Below are positions 1-10,170 of a stretch of DNA of 64,000 nt, piece by piece. The stretch comes from Axinella damicornis. Its lineage: Eukaryota; Porifera; Demospongiae; Axinellida; Axinellidae. Each line of letters starts with the position of its first letter. Position 1 is the stretch's first letter. Location: assembly GCA_963931865.1 (NCBI GenBank), contig OZ007508.1:7106956-7170955 (forward strand), written 5' to 3'. The notes under the pieces are model-generated. The model had not been told where the DNA came from, searched no databases, and was given only the letters and a program-made list of their open reading frames with translations. A program made the translations under genes and the position numbers.

Positions 1-12
1 AGAGGCAGTGAG

Positions 13-2422
13 ATGGCTGGAGAACAAGCAGAGAGCAGAAGTCCACCAGCACTGGAGCAGAGGGAAATTTCATTGCTTGGAACTGGCGAGATAAGCAGGC
101 ATGGTGATCCAAGTGGTGGTAGTACTGGCCGCCACATCCTCACCCCACGGAGACGTAAGCATGGGCTAGTTCATTACAATTCACCGCTGGAGGTTGCAGT
201 CAGTAACCCTGCCATCCGAGACGGAGATGGATCTACTCCCCGCAGTCGAGTTGCTGTGCAGAATGAGGTGTTGAACGCTCACCCGCAGCCTCCACCAGCC
301 GCAGCCAGGAGAAGGAGGTTTGGCGTGGTCACCGCTCCAATACAGTTTGCGGGAGCCAGGACTCTCGGTATGTGTATGCATGAACATGAAGTAATGGCCA
401 TCACAATGTGTAGCCTTTTGTCTTGGCCTCCACTCAGTTAGCTCCTAGTCTGACTCAGACATCAACTTTGGAATATGTTTGCATGGCCACATAGAGCAGA
501 CGGCAAAAATTAATGTTACTCCTGGTTAAGATTTTACACTATTTGGTGTACAATTTCTTTCATTTGGGCTGGATGAAGTGTACAAAATGGGGGGACGTAC
601 CGGGACACAAGGTACTAGTCAGTCAGTTTCGGTCGAAATGCAGTGTGTAGCATGGCAGTTGATGCCTATTTCCTGGAATACAACAGTCCTTGGTCACGAA
701 ATTGAGCGTGGCATCGTGGTTGATGATGCCACGCATTTTTTGGAATAGTACTATAGCCACACCGTCGAAATGCAGCGTGTGGCATGGCAGTGGGTGTCCA
801 TTTCCTGGAATAGTGTAGTCACAACAGTCACAAACACCAAACAGTCATAAACGCTTGAAATGCAGTGCGTGGCAATGATGGGATGGCAGTAGATGCCTAG
901 TTCCTGGAATAGTGTAGCCACAACAGTCACAAACACTCGAAATGCAGTACATGGCATGGCAGTCACAAACGATTCTCTCCAAACGCAGCACGTGCCAATT
1001 TCTATCTATTACAACGGTTCATCCAATCTAGCAATACAAATTCATTTCCTGGAATTTCTATGAATTAAATCCTACGGTAGTGAAGTTTGTTTCTTTCTAC
1101 CGTTTTATTACGGTAGTAGTACCATATAGCGGGTTTCTTTCGCAGGAGATAACTTTCGCGAATTGCTTGAAAATTAGATTTTCGTGGAGAAAACTTTTGC
1201 GGATTGCCATAACCCAGTTCGCCACACCCACTAATGCTCAACGGATCCAGAATGTGACTAGTCAGTGGTCTGAGAATCAGAAATAGATATATGTCCACAT
1301 TAGAGGATACAGTATGACTTATCGATTAACGGGTGTGGTTAAGTAGCTAAGGATGCAATGGCGTAGCCAAACCCGGGCCCACCTGGGCCTATAGGCCCGG
1401 GCGTCAGTATGATCATCACATAAATATTTTCACATGTAGGTACGTGCAATTTATACTTGTAGTATATTATGCCATGTGTACTAAATGGCGAAACTTCAAA
1501 GGCAACAGAGTCTACTGGAGTACTCCGGGTGGGCTGAAGAAAACAGTGCAGAAGGGAACGAGTCCGTGGCATTGGCAAAAACTCTTTCGTCGGCTTAGAA
1601 TTAGTAGGCTTAGGCTACCAGCTTACATTTCCTTTCCACGTCGAGAGGGAGACATTCACGGATTGCATGGAAACTAGAAAGCAGAGGCAGTGCTACGAGA
1701 GCCCATCTAGGTAACTGAAAAATGACCATGAAATTTTTTTCCATGCTTCGCACGGATTGGATCAGCACACACACCTCTGTTCACTGCCTTCAGCAGTGGC
1801 AGTACTCAGGCCCTGGCATCACAGAAATCCTAGCTATGCCACTTGGGTTTAGGTGTAACATTCAATTTTTATAAAGCTAGTATAGGGGTCTAGGTATGGT
1901 ACAAGTAAAGGCTGAGACAGAAAATTGTGGGTCTCTTTAAGTGTGGGTCATTTTATTTTATCGTTCCAAGGCTCGAGATCTCACCACAATGACCACAGCT
2001 CACATTATCGCAGCTGTACATGTGTAGGGTATAGTGATGATTTTGTATCCCTGTTTATGGGTTAATTTGTGAGTGTGTGTTATGAGACTTTGCACTACTT
2101 CTCTTCATCTGTAGGGGAGCTACTCTCTGTGTGCAACAAAGATGACTTCACTGAATGGGAACTGCGAAAGATAGCAGCCGAAATTTCATCAGATGCTACC
2201 CCCCAACTAGCATCTGTACTCGGGGCCAACATAGAGGAGATGTCTAGCGCTGAATATGAGTACTTGCAGCATCCTACAAACCAAGCGATTGATGTGCTGA
2301 AGTTTTGGCACAGTACAACGTTGGGCGAAGGGGCACATAAAAGGAGGAGGATTGTAGAGAGGCTTTACGACATGAATAAACTGAAACTGGCTGAAATGGT
2401 TGCAACTAAATCGTACCTTTGA
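13..2422 (+). CDS. Gene E: putative death-domain adaptor, two exons visible
   Basis: Exons proposed at 13-367 and 2115-2422. Exon 1 starts at an ATG with G at -3 and +4, but the frame is open to the window edge, so the 5' end may be missing. It encodes about 118 residues rich in Ser, Pro and Arg with no recognised domain, and ends in phase 1 at a GTATGT donor. The second exon follows a CTGTAG acceptor, is also phase 1, and encodes about 102 residues with a Death-domain pattern: IAAEI, then LASVLG, a late tryptophan (KFWHS) and a basic RRRIVERL helix before the stop. It resembles the last exon of gene D at 40482. As joined the product is about 220 residues. Other exons could lie in the 1.7-kb intron. 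Death domains are protein-interaction folds of cytoplasmic signalling; the partner is unknown. Confidence 0.6.
636..1000. repeat. Tandem minisatellite in the intron of gene E
   Basis: Imperfect units of roughly 60-100 bp recur three to five times. Each holds CGAAATGCAG, a GTGGCATGGCAGT-like block and TTCCTGGAATA. Nothing suggests coding function. Confidence 0.7.
1360..1848. mobile_element. Non-autonomous hAT-derived element (MITE)
   Basis: The ends carry imperfect inverted GGCGTAGCC-like and CTAGCTATGCC sequences. The right half (about 1590-1830) matches the 3' non-coding end of the hAT transposon at about 63160-63390 in order: ATTAGTAGGC, CTTTCCAC, GAGAGCCCATCTAG, GCTTCGC and CACTGCCTTC. 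It is therefore probably an internally deleted relative. No clean target duplication is visible. Confidence 0.55.
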
Positions 2423-2734
2423 GAGTATATATATATTTTTCTACATGAAAGCACATTATGTAAATCCCTTGAAGTATATACACATTTTGAATCTCTTAAT
2501 GATCTCTTGATAACCACTGGTTCATTACAAATTTTTTTTTTGTAAAGCCAGAATATTCTTTGATTGTATGACCATGATGTTCTTATGTCATTAATAATTG
2601 TGAATGAATTAACCTTTGATCCCTTGCAAAGTTCACTGCTCACTGATCAGTTCAGTTAGCTACACTCACTGGCTTGAAATTGCTTCCTGATAAAGTGAAA
2701 GTAATTCATCTGACACGCTAGCTATAAGTCTTAT

Positions 2735-3010
2735 ATACAAATTTAGATGTAGGGATAGCATGCCAAATTAATGGCAAAACTGGGAGGAAACGGTGATACT
2801 ATACGTAACATAAAACAGTTCAGTATGCACCCCCTACATATGTATATTTATACGTACGTCATGTTATGAAGAAATTTAAGCTAGCGCTGCGTGTCTGTAT
2901 ATAGGGGAGTTGAATAGCAGAATACTGAACTGCTTATGCTATCATCCCTACCTGGTTTTCTAACTTTTTGCCGTTCTGCTATCCCTAGCTACATCTTGTT
3001 CCATTTTTAT
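2735..3010. repeat. Diverged palindromic element
   Basis: The outer parts are imperfect reverse complements: GATGTAGGGATAGCA on the left and GCTATCCCTAGCTACATC on the right. Blocks such as CATCCCTACC and CTTTTTGCCGTTCTG recur in the better preserved palindrome at 23928-24196, so both belong to one family. Confidence 0.5.
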
Positions 3011-3599
3011 TACAAAATGTACTTACAGCTACACGTCGTGCATGTTGAAATGTGCGTATACAGTGGATCTATTCTGCAAGCAGGATTGCATAAGAAGTGT
3101 ACGTACAACAGTTCTCAAGTCTCCAAAGCGTGCAGGCCATTGAGAGAATATATAGTTATAATTTAAATGACGTGAATAGTGGCAGGAAGCACAATGTCAA
3201 TTAATATCAATCAATAAATCAATCAAACTTTTATGTCACCTGCCAGGAGCAGCCAGCTCATGAGAGCTTATGAGACGGTGAGGTTAAGAAGTTGGGAGCA
3301 ATTGATTTCCACAAATCAAGATACAATCATTAGGGAAATGAGAAATATTTGAGAGTGTGATGTCCAATCCGGAAGCCCTTTATTTGTTTATTGTGTGTGT
3401 GTATGTCATTTGGGGGGATGTGACATGTACCAAAGTCAAAGACTGGTTATCCAATATGTAACGGAAACTCATGCGCATTCAGAACTCCTTCCTGCTGGAC
3501 CATGGATAATACGCACTACTAAATGGGTTGGGGCGTGTGAAGTAGGCAGCAAGTGATAACTTATAGCTAATTGCCAGCAATTCCTGCATGACCAACTGC

Positions 3600-4225
3600 T
3601 AGCCTCGTTCCCAGGCGCTCTTGGTAATTGGGGAGAAGAGCGCCTGGCGCGCCTGGTATCCACTGTTCACGCATGCGCGAGCAGTTCCGTTACATTCTCC
3701 GTATAATTTATCGAGATACGTAAGCTGAAATAACACGGACAAATATTCGGTAAAATATACGGCTCCAACATCATGCGTCGACATGCGAGGCCATGGTTTC
3801 GAAGTCTGTGGACGTCAATACGCCGCTTCTGCCTTTCCGAAGTGGACGCGAAGCACGATACAAACAGTAAGACCCCATACTAGATAAATTCGACCTGGCC
3901 GTATCCATGATGTAGCTAACCATACAAACCTTTTATGTACGTGCTGTATCGCTGTCAGTAACTGTTGAGTGTTGTTCGTCCTCAGCACCATTCTTGGCTT
4001 TCCGACCTTACTAAGGGCGTACGGCACGGCTTGGTTGAACAGAGCTGCGTCTTGTACATGTTGTAGATGTAAAAGACTCCCGTGTTTCAGTAATGTACGG
4101 TCGTGCAACACGGACTAGTATAACAGTAGTTTCCAAGTTCCCCACAAAAACCTGGGGAGCCGCGCATGCGTGAACAGTGGATACCTCTTCTCCCCAATTA
4201 CCAAGAGCGCCTGGGAACGAGGCTA
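3600..4225. mobile_element. Mutator-like TIR element of the TAGCCTCG family, long copy
   Basis: The terminal inverted repeats are about 75 bp. The left end reads TAGCCTCGTTCCCAGGC and the right end is its complement, followed inward by matching ATTGGGGAGAAGAG and CACTGTTCACGCATGCGCG. The flanks (GACCAACTGC and GACCATTGC) look like an eroded 9-10-bp target duplication. The roughly 480-bp interior has no convincing ORF. This is one of at least six copies in the window. Confidence 0.75.
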
Positions 4226-4548
4226 GACCATTGCAACTGCCTAAGTATAAGTAGTCCCTCAGGCCAGACTGGCGGCATGAGTGCACTATCCTGATTTCTG
4301 TGCGCAAGTCTCTAGAGTGAGACGTTCGCCATGCTCTACATGCGCCACTTCGTCCCGCAGGACATCATGATTAATTATCGTTCTGCGGAAATTGGAACTA
4401 ATAACCACGTGCTAATAACTGTAACCTGCATGCATGATTAGAATGAGCTAGCTATTATAAAGTTAGGTTTTGCACGTTACCCATGCACTGGAAGAGTTAC
4501 AACGTGTAGGACGTAGGACAGTTCACACCGCATCCAACACTGAACATC

Positions 4549-5466
4549 ATGTATTCTAGAGCTATTCTAATCGTGATGTACGCTGAGGCTCTGTACATGG
4601 TCGCAGCTCAGACACAAGACGAACTCATCCTGCTGCCTGCAACAATTATCGAGGGACAACAGCAGGAGATGTGTCCAGCTCAAGCGGACATAGAGGCAGT
4701 GGTAAGAAACATCAGTGCAACTGTTGCTAACATTGTTCAAGAAACGGCTAATCCCAGCACCTGCCCGTGCGGCCGCGGACTAAGCGGACAGTGGACTCGC
4801 TTAGCCTATCTGGACATGTCCGATCCTACTCAACAGTGTCCCACTAACTGGAATCTAATTTCCACTCCAGTAAGGACTTGTGGAAGATCTTCAATCACGC
4901 CAATTACATGCGATTCAGCTATCTTTCCATCTGGTGGTCGCTCGTACCAGAACGTTTGTGGTAGAATCAATGCCTACCAGATAGGAGATCCAGGTGCCTT
5001 TGCCGGTTCTGTTAGGGACGGCCGGAATAATATCGAAAGCCAGTACATTACTGGTCTCTCCCTCACCCACGGTGCAGCTGGGGCACGACAACACATTTGG
5101 TCATTTGCTGCCTATACTACTCAAGCTTCTGCAGATGACTTCTCGAGATCATGTGACTGCGCAAGCCCTTCTCAAAACTGGCCAGGCCAATCGTACATTG
5201 ATCAGTTTGTTGGAGACGATTATTTTTGCGATACGGGAAATATGGGGGGTAGAGCCAATGATGTTTTGTTTGCTGACGATCCTCTTTGGGATGGAGCTGG
5301 TTGCTCTGGAGGTAGCAACTGCTGTGAATTCAACAATCCTCCATGGTTCTGCAAGACCCTGCCTCAACCGACCACTGATAACCTTGAGATCCGAATCTGC
5401 AATGGCCAACCAACGCTAACAGCTGAGAACACTGCGATTGAAATGATCAACATTTATGTGCAGTGA
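4549..5466 (+). CDS. Secreted cysteine-rich protein of a sponge/cnidarian family, intronless
   Basis: A single exon encodes 305 residues. Residues 1-21 form a hydrophobic signal peptide ending near VAAQT, so the product should enter the secretory pathway. From about residue 75 the protein is rich in paired cysteines and carries blocks I recognise from uncharacterised sponge and cnidarian proteins: CGRGLSGQWTRLAYLDMSD, then CPTNW, CGRSS, a VCGRI block, ITGLSLTHG, RQHIWSF, YFCDTGN, DPLWDGAGC and a CCEFNNPPWFCKTLPQPTT stretch. The order is intact and the ORF closes normally, so the gene looks functional. The biochemical role of the family is not known to me; an extracellular binding role is only a guess. 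The Met at 4549 is the first in frame and puts the signal peptide at the N-terminus. No operon-like neighbour is present. Confidence 0.85.
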   Translation: MYSRAILIVMYAEALYMVAAQTQDELILLPATIIEGQQQEMCPAQADIEAVVRNISATVANIVQETANPSTCPCGRGLSGQWTRLAYLDMSDPTQQCPTNWNLISTPVRTCGRSSITPITCDSAIFPSGGRSYQNVCGRINAYQIGDPGAFAGSVRDGRNNIESQYITGLSLTHGAAGARQHIWSFAAYTTQASADDFSRSCDCASPSQNWPGQSYIDQFVGDDYFCDTGNMGGRANDVLFADDPLWDGAGCSGGSNCCEFNNPPWFCKTLPQPTTDNLEIRICNGQPTLTAENTAIEMINIYVQ

Positions 5467-6085
5467 TAGACAATGCTTATGGCAGATGTGTACTTAAAAC
5501 TGTTTGAATATTTTGAGTTCATTCGTATAATCATAGCTAGTATACTGGTATGTTGGTTTTGTGATTGTGTTTCCTGAGCTTTTGCATAATATAACTTACC
5601 ATGATCACATGCATTCCCAAACTTCATAGCCACCAACCATGCAGACTGCTCTCTAAGACTGGTCAGATGTTGATGTTCCTATAGTTACTTCTTCCTTGCT
5701 TTGGACTAACCAAAACAGCATAATATTTAATTGACCGTTGAGGAAAAGTTTCATTAATCAAGCCTATCCTTAACCATGGTGGAAAATCTCTTCACTTTGA
5801 TACGTATCTATAGGCACCATGTAGTAATTTAGGTCTGAGGACATGCACTGAATCATACAAGCTAACAGTGATCTGCCTAACTTGATTGTGGACAGCTGGA
5901 CAGCAGGCATGCATCATACATGTGGGAGAGAGGAATGAGGTAGCAACAGTGCATGTGTAGGATGATTTTATTGCAAGATTGGAATTGTTATCTCAAGGAA
6001 ATAGTAAAAGTGGAATTAGCTGTAATAACAAATATTTTCTTAGCAATTCCATACCCGACAAAGCATGTAGCTATAATACACAATT

Positions 6086-6088
<3 letters not shown>
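5467..6088. other. Intergenic, nothing recognised
   Basis: AT-rich sequence after the secreted gene. I see no ORF with family features, no RNA gene and no clear repeat. Confidence 0.5.
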
Positions 6089-6117
<29 letters not shown>

Positions 6118-6123
6118 GGGGGG
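6089..6123. repeat. (GT)n-(G)n simple repeat
   Basis: A short GT run passes into about 23 consecutive G. Several such G tracts occur in the window (22028, 29217, 51017). Their length is likely to be uncertain in any assembly. Confidence 0.9.
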
Positions 6124-6329
6124 CAGAAAGGTAGACATCTTCTTAAAACCAAACCTGCCGGAGGTTTGGAAGATCAGGATAGGAGTGAAGGATGCACCAT
6201 GACAGACATGTCGCTCAACTGTTTTCCCCAAGGTCTCTCAAACTCTCAGCACATCTCTGTACGTACTCCGCATTCCTCTTCCTCTTTAATTTCTCTTTCG
6301 GCTGATGCATGACCTTAAGGCCAGTGCTT

Positions 6330-6560
6330 TTCAAGTTCTGTGGAGTGTGTAGTTGAGGCCTTTTCACGTCACTTTAGTTTCAGACCACTTGATTCATGCT
6401 TTGCCAGCCATCTCTTCCTCTTCGTTTATGAGACATCGAGCTTCTTAGGGATTGAGTACTTGTTCCCATCCCAAAAGGCAGTAAGGACCCTACTGTATCA
6501 GACAACTATCGTCCTATTGCTCTTGCCTCAAGTTCAACCCTTCTCTCTCCACTACGTTTG
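6330..6560 (+). pseudogene. LINE-type reverse transcriptase fragment
   Basis: Reading from 6462, the frame gives VPIPKGSKDPTVSDNYRPI, the start of the RT domain of non-LTR retrotransposons (normally followed by a short linker and a KxxE block). The upstream 130 bp read like the preceding RT residues, but in another frame and with a TGA just before 6462. Only about 30 RT residues remain; no catalytic DD box or endonuclease is present. It is a dead, truncated insertion. Confidence 0.75.
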
Positions 6561-6619
6561 CGGAAAGTACGTATATATACCTGCACAGCAGCGGCCAGCC
6601 GGCTGGAGGCGCGCGTAGT

Positions 6620-8240
6620 AGCTAACTAGATTCATGCAGCTCTTCGCAAAACAAACTTCCTGTTGACGGTATAGAGGCGTCCCGTGGTTACATTTCCTGA
6701 CTCCTGAGTCTGATAGTCTTTGCTGACTTTCGAGTCAAAACCGAGAAACCGACAAGTGAGTACTGCATGCTTTCTCTGTAGGCGTAGGCTACGGATAGAT
6801 CATTATACCGGCCCGGCGGCCAGGTAGCTATTACCTGACAGATTTATTGCTGTAATATAAAGCCACAGTCATATTAAAATAAAACCTCAAGGACCCAGCT
6901 TTGGCCATGTCCTCAGTTGCTTCTTCAGAACTCAAATCTCCAAACCAAGTTGATGACTGTATTGGGAGGGTACAAATTAGAGCATAAAAAACCAGATCAC
7001 AGATCAAAATGTAGGCGACAACTCCGAACTGTTTTTCCCCAACATACCGTTTAAGGGGAGGGGGGCTAACCACATGCATGTGATGTTATGCCTGCCAACG
7101 AAAATGAAATGAAAATGTTGGTGCATCCGACACTCTTTGGTAGCTACTGTGGTTTAGGAATAAGAGGGGAGAATCTATGATAATTCTGTAACTCATGATC
7201 AATGTGAGCAGTACATTGAACAGTATTACGGCAGACACAAGGGAATGTGCAATCTGAACAGTGATCAGTGGCAAACAAGTAAGGTTTCAGCTTGATGTGT
7301 GACATTATGGGGGGGAGGGGGGGGGGTCAAAGTTAATGTCACAATTATAGTTTTGGGAAAACTTTTTTCGAGATGCCCCTTAGCTACATTTCTTCCTGAA
7401 ATGTTTCTGGCTTTGTCACAATCTTTCACAACCAGCCAGGCTTTCTAGGCAATGATGCCAGAGTTGGCCACTTCTAATCAACCTGAGCCAGCCCTGCTAC
7501 GGTTACCCTATCCACGACAAAACTGCATGTGTTAGCTTTTCGAATTCCCTACTCACCCTTTAAGTTAGAGTTCTGAACCACACATCTACTCCCTCTCACT
7601 GACCATGCACAGAGGGTAACCTTAAAACCCAGATTTCACCTACCATGAAAATGGGTGGAGCATACAATACGAACTTTCTAGTAACTTGGGAATTGCAGGA
7701 TGCATTTGCAGGCTGGCCTTTGTGCACTTCAGCAGCCACACATACATTCCTAGCTATATATGCATTGAGCTAAGGATCTTGCCTCTCTTGTTGTATCAAT
7801 ACTAGCTATACATGCATGGTATCAGGAGTGCGTGAGCCGCCGAAGGCAGTGAAGGAACGTTGATCATGAACTATTATAGACATGTTGTAATCCCTCACCC
7901 ATTATGGAAGGCCTTTGCGGTACCACACAAACGACAATTTGTTTTTCACACTTCTACGTAATGGCCTCTTGCCGTATAAGGTAAAATTTTGGGCCGTGTA
8001 AAGGACTACTACTTCAGTTATGGCGCACATGCTGAGTTCTACGCTCCTTTGCCACCTTTGGCGGCTCATGCGCTCCTGATGGTATATAATTATACCCATC
8101 ATGTTCCCTAAGTATACCTTCAAGTTCCCTAATTAAGTTGATCTTGTTGTATCAATACTAGCTACCTGCATGGTATATATTATACCCATGCATCATCTTC
8201 CCAAATTGAATCAGATTATGTTTTACTACAATATTTTGTT
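6620..8240. other. Intergenic, nothing recognised
   Basis: There are short GC/G-rich tracts near 7308-7328 and no ORF with family features. A short AT-rich block repeats, with ATCAATACTAGCTA at about 7796 and 8154. Confidence 0.5.
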
Positions 8241-8312
8241 ACTGTATTGACTGTCAATACTTCCGTATACACAATCGGACATTGCATATATACAGGTACA
8301 GGTCACTGGAGG

Positions 8313-8960
8313 ATGACAATGGCAGATGTTATGGGTTCACTGAGAAGCTTTGTTATAGGTTTAGTTTACTTTCTGTGGGTAGTTTACCAATGCCTACAAA
8401 CAGTATGTCAGTTTATTTTTGGAGAAAATGAAAGAAGAGGAAAGAAAGTTCCAGTCACATTCATTCGAACTATCATTGATAAATTTAATGGACAACGCCA
8501 GGTGGGAGACCAATTTGCTGTTGTTGTCCTCAGCAGTGAAACAGAGTTACGAAATATTGGAAGAATGAGATTTAGGCCGTGTGATGCTTCCAATAATCCC
8601 CTTGTTGACTCCCACCATACCTTGTCACCTCAACATCAATATGGGAACTATATTGTAGCTCGCCCAGACAAGGTTCATGCTGAAGAAATCATCCTATCTG
8701 AGTTTGATTCACTTCTCAATGCTTACAGTCGCAACCCCACTTACATTATGCTCTACTCCTGGATGATGCCATGCAGCGACTGCACAAGTGCAATCATTGC
8801 ACTGTGCAACAGCCACTTGAATTCACAGATCATTGTTGTGTACACAATTGATTGGAAAGAGATATCTGATGAAGAAAACGAAACTAACCGAGCTCGTTTA
8901 TGTGCAGTTGGGATAATAGTTCAGAAAGTTCGGTACCACCCTCGGTTGCCACCTGCATAG
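8313..8960 (+). CDS. Membrane-anchored cytidine-deaminase-like protein
   Basis: A single exon encodes 215 residues from the ATG at 8313; the frame is open further upstream to 8247. Residues 13-37 are strongly hydrophobic, reading as a signal anchor or one transmembrane segment, followed by a basic stretch. The zinc-deaminase signature is present: H122-A-E124, then about 30 residues later P153-C154-x-x-C157. In the AID/APOBEC and cytidine deaminase superfamily the His and two Cys bind zinc and the Glu is the proton shuttle, so the catalytic set is complete. A typical beta strand (IIVVYTID) and a helix with ARLCAVGI follow, as expected for the fold. The substrate (free nucleoside, DNA or RNA) cannot be told from the sequence. 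It could belong to the AID/APOBEC-like secreted deaminases of invertebrates. A decayed copy of its 3' end lies at 9974-10170. Confidence 0.75.
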   Translation: MTMADVMGSLRSFVIGLVYFLWVVYQCLQTVCQFIFGENERRGKKVPVTFIRTIIDKFNGQRQVGDQFAVVVLSSETELRNIGRMRFRPCDASNNPLVDSHHTLSPQHQYGNYIVARPDKVHAEEIILSEFDSLLNAYSRNPTYIMLYSWMMPCSDCTSAIIALCNSHLNSQIIVVYTIDWKEISDEENETNRARLCAVGIIVQKVRYHPRLPPA

Positions 8961-9154
8961 ACAGTTTCGTACTGCTGTCTTGTCAGACAACACAGTCAGT
9001 AGTTAGATACATATAATTATACTGCAGAGACAATGCATAGTTCTGTAGACTGTTTTGCAATCACTTTTTTGGAGTTAAAACGTGATTTGTATAGCTACAT
9101 AATTGGGGAAATGACAAAATTTTGGCTTCATACAATTAGAATCAAACTTTCGAT

Positions 9155-9507
9155 TAGCCTCGTACCCAGGCCTTCAAATCGCGGGGGGAAGGCCTGGTAT
9201 ACACTGTTTGCGCATGCGTTTAATTTCCCCAAAAATTTTGGAAAATAGGATATCTCGGTATTCTTCCGTGAAACGATGACGCCGAATGACGTCTAACGTT
9301 TACATTCCTAGCTAGAAGATTGATTAGCAATCATGGCGTGCAGTGTAAGCGAAAATTCCGGCGGTATATAGTAGTTTCTCTGAGGCTCTTTCCTATGCTT
9401 TGCGAAGGCTGAAAATGACACGGATTACTGTGAAAGAAGAGCAGCGCTCCTCCATGAGAGCTGTTCCCCCCCCCCCCCCGCGATTTGAAGGCCTGGGTAC
9501 GAGGCTA
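9155..9507. mobile_element. Mutator-like TIR element of the TAGCCTCG family
   Basis: Begins TAGCCTCGTACCCAGGCC and ends with the complement (GGCCTGGGTACGAGGCTA). The flanks ACTTTCGAT and ACTTTCCAT form a 9-bp target duplication with one mismatch. The interior shares a CACTGTTTGCGCATGCG stretch with the long copy at 3600. Confidence 0.85.
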
Positions 9508-9595
9508 ACTTTCCATTAGCTCAAAAGCTTGAAATTGTGTTCAACCCCACATGCTGACGAAATTATACTCCAATGGTGCACTTCAATGTTTGCAT

Positions 9596-9689
9596 TATAG
9601 TCTCGGAACCAGACTCCCAACCCAAAGGGGGAGTCTCGGAACCAAACTCCCTCCCCTTTGGGTTGGGAGTAGATCTGGTTCCGAGACTA
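9596..9689. mobile_element. Short palindromic MITE with 9-bp target duplication
   Basis: About 94 bp that fold back on themselves: TAGTCTCGGAACCAGACTCC at the left and GGTTCCGAGACTA at the right. Both sides are flanked by TGTTTGCAT, an exact 9-bp duplication. The terminus differs from the TAGCCTCG family, but the duplication length is the same. Confidence 0.8.
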
Positions 9690-9973
9690 TGTTTGCATAT
9701 ATTATGGCCCAGTGTTCTGCAGTTATATTCTCATTCATAAAACCATCTCACTATAATATGAATGGAGTTTACAGCAGGGTATCAATTAACAGCCATTTCA
9801 TTCATGTGAGCAAATTTCTACAAACTGTGGGCAGGATCGACCAGCAGCATAGTGGCAGAATAATCGGAAGTTGATAAGTACAGGTGTGTCCATGCTAATT
9901 AAACCGATTAGATTCTCTTCTCAGGGCTTTCACTGCCTTTCAGAAGAGCTGAATTAATTGACAAAGGTGACCC

Positions 9974-10170
9974 CAATTCGCAGATCATAGTTGTGCATGT
10001 GTATACATTCGACTGGCGAGTATTTTGCTGAAAATAACTGAGCTCGGTTAGCTACATGCAGCTGCAGGGGATAATATAGTTCAGTCTACTCAGTCAGTAT
10101 AACTAGATATAGCAGTGTAAAGAGACTAGTAGCTACTGCAGACAACTGTTTTTTGGAGACTCAGTTTCAA
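9974..10170 (+). pseudogene. Broken duplicate of the deaminase 3' end
   Basis: From 9974 the sequence reads NSQIIVV, then after a 6-bp insertion YTFDW, matching residues 170-181 of the upstream deaminase (NSQIIVVYTIDW). Further on, GAGCTCGGTTAG, GCAGCTGCAGGGGATAATA and ATAGTTCAG match the codons for ARLCAVGIIVQ, with a stop and indels. About 50 bp past that, ACTGTTTTTTGGAG resembles the parent's 3' flank near 9050-9073. The zinc motifs lie upstream of the copied part and are absent. Confidence 0.7.

Noticed and set aside
3815..4307. Minus-strand frames of 98 codons
   Set aside because: They run through the interior and inverted ends of the MITE at 3600.
9033..9248. Short frame after the deaminase
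   Set aside because: It crosses into the MITE at 9155 and matches nothing.
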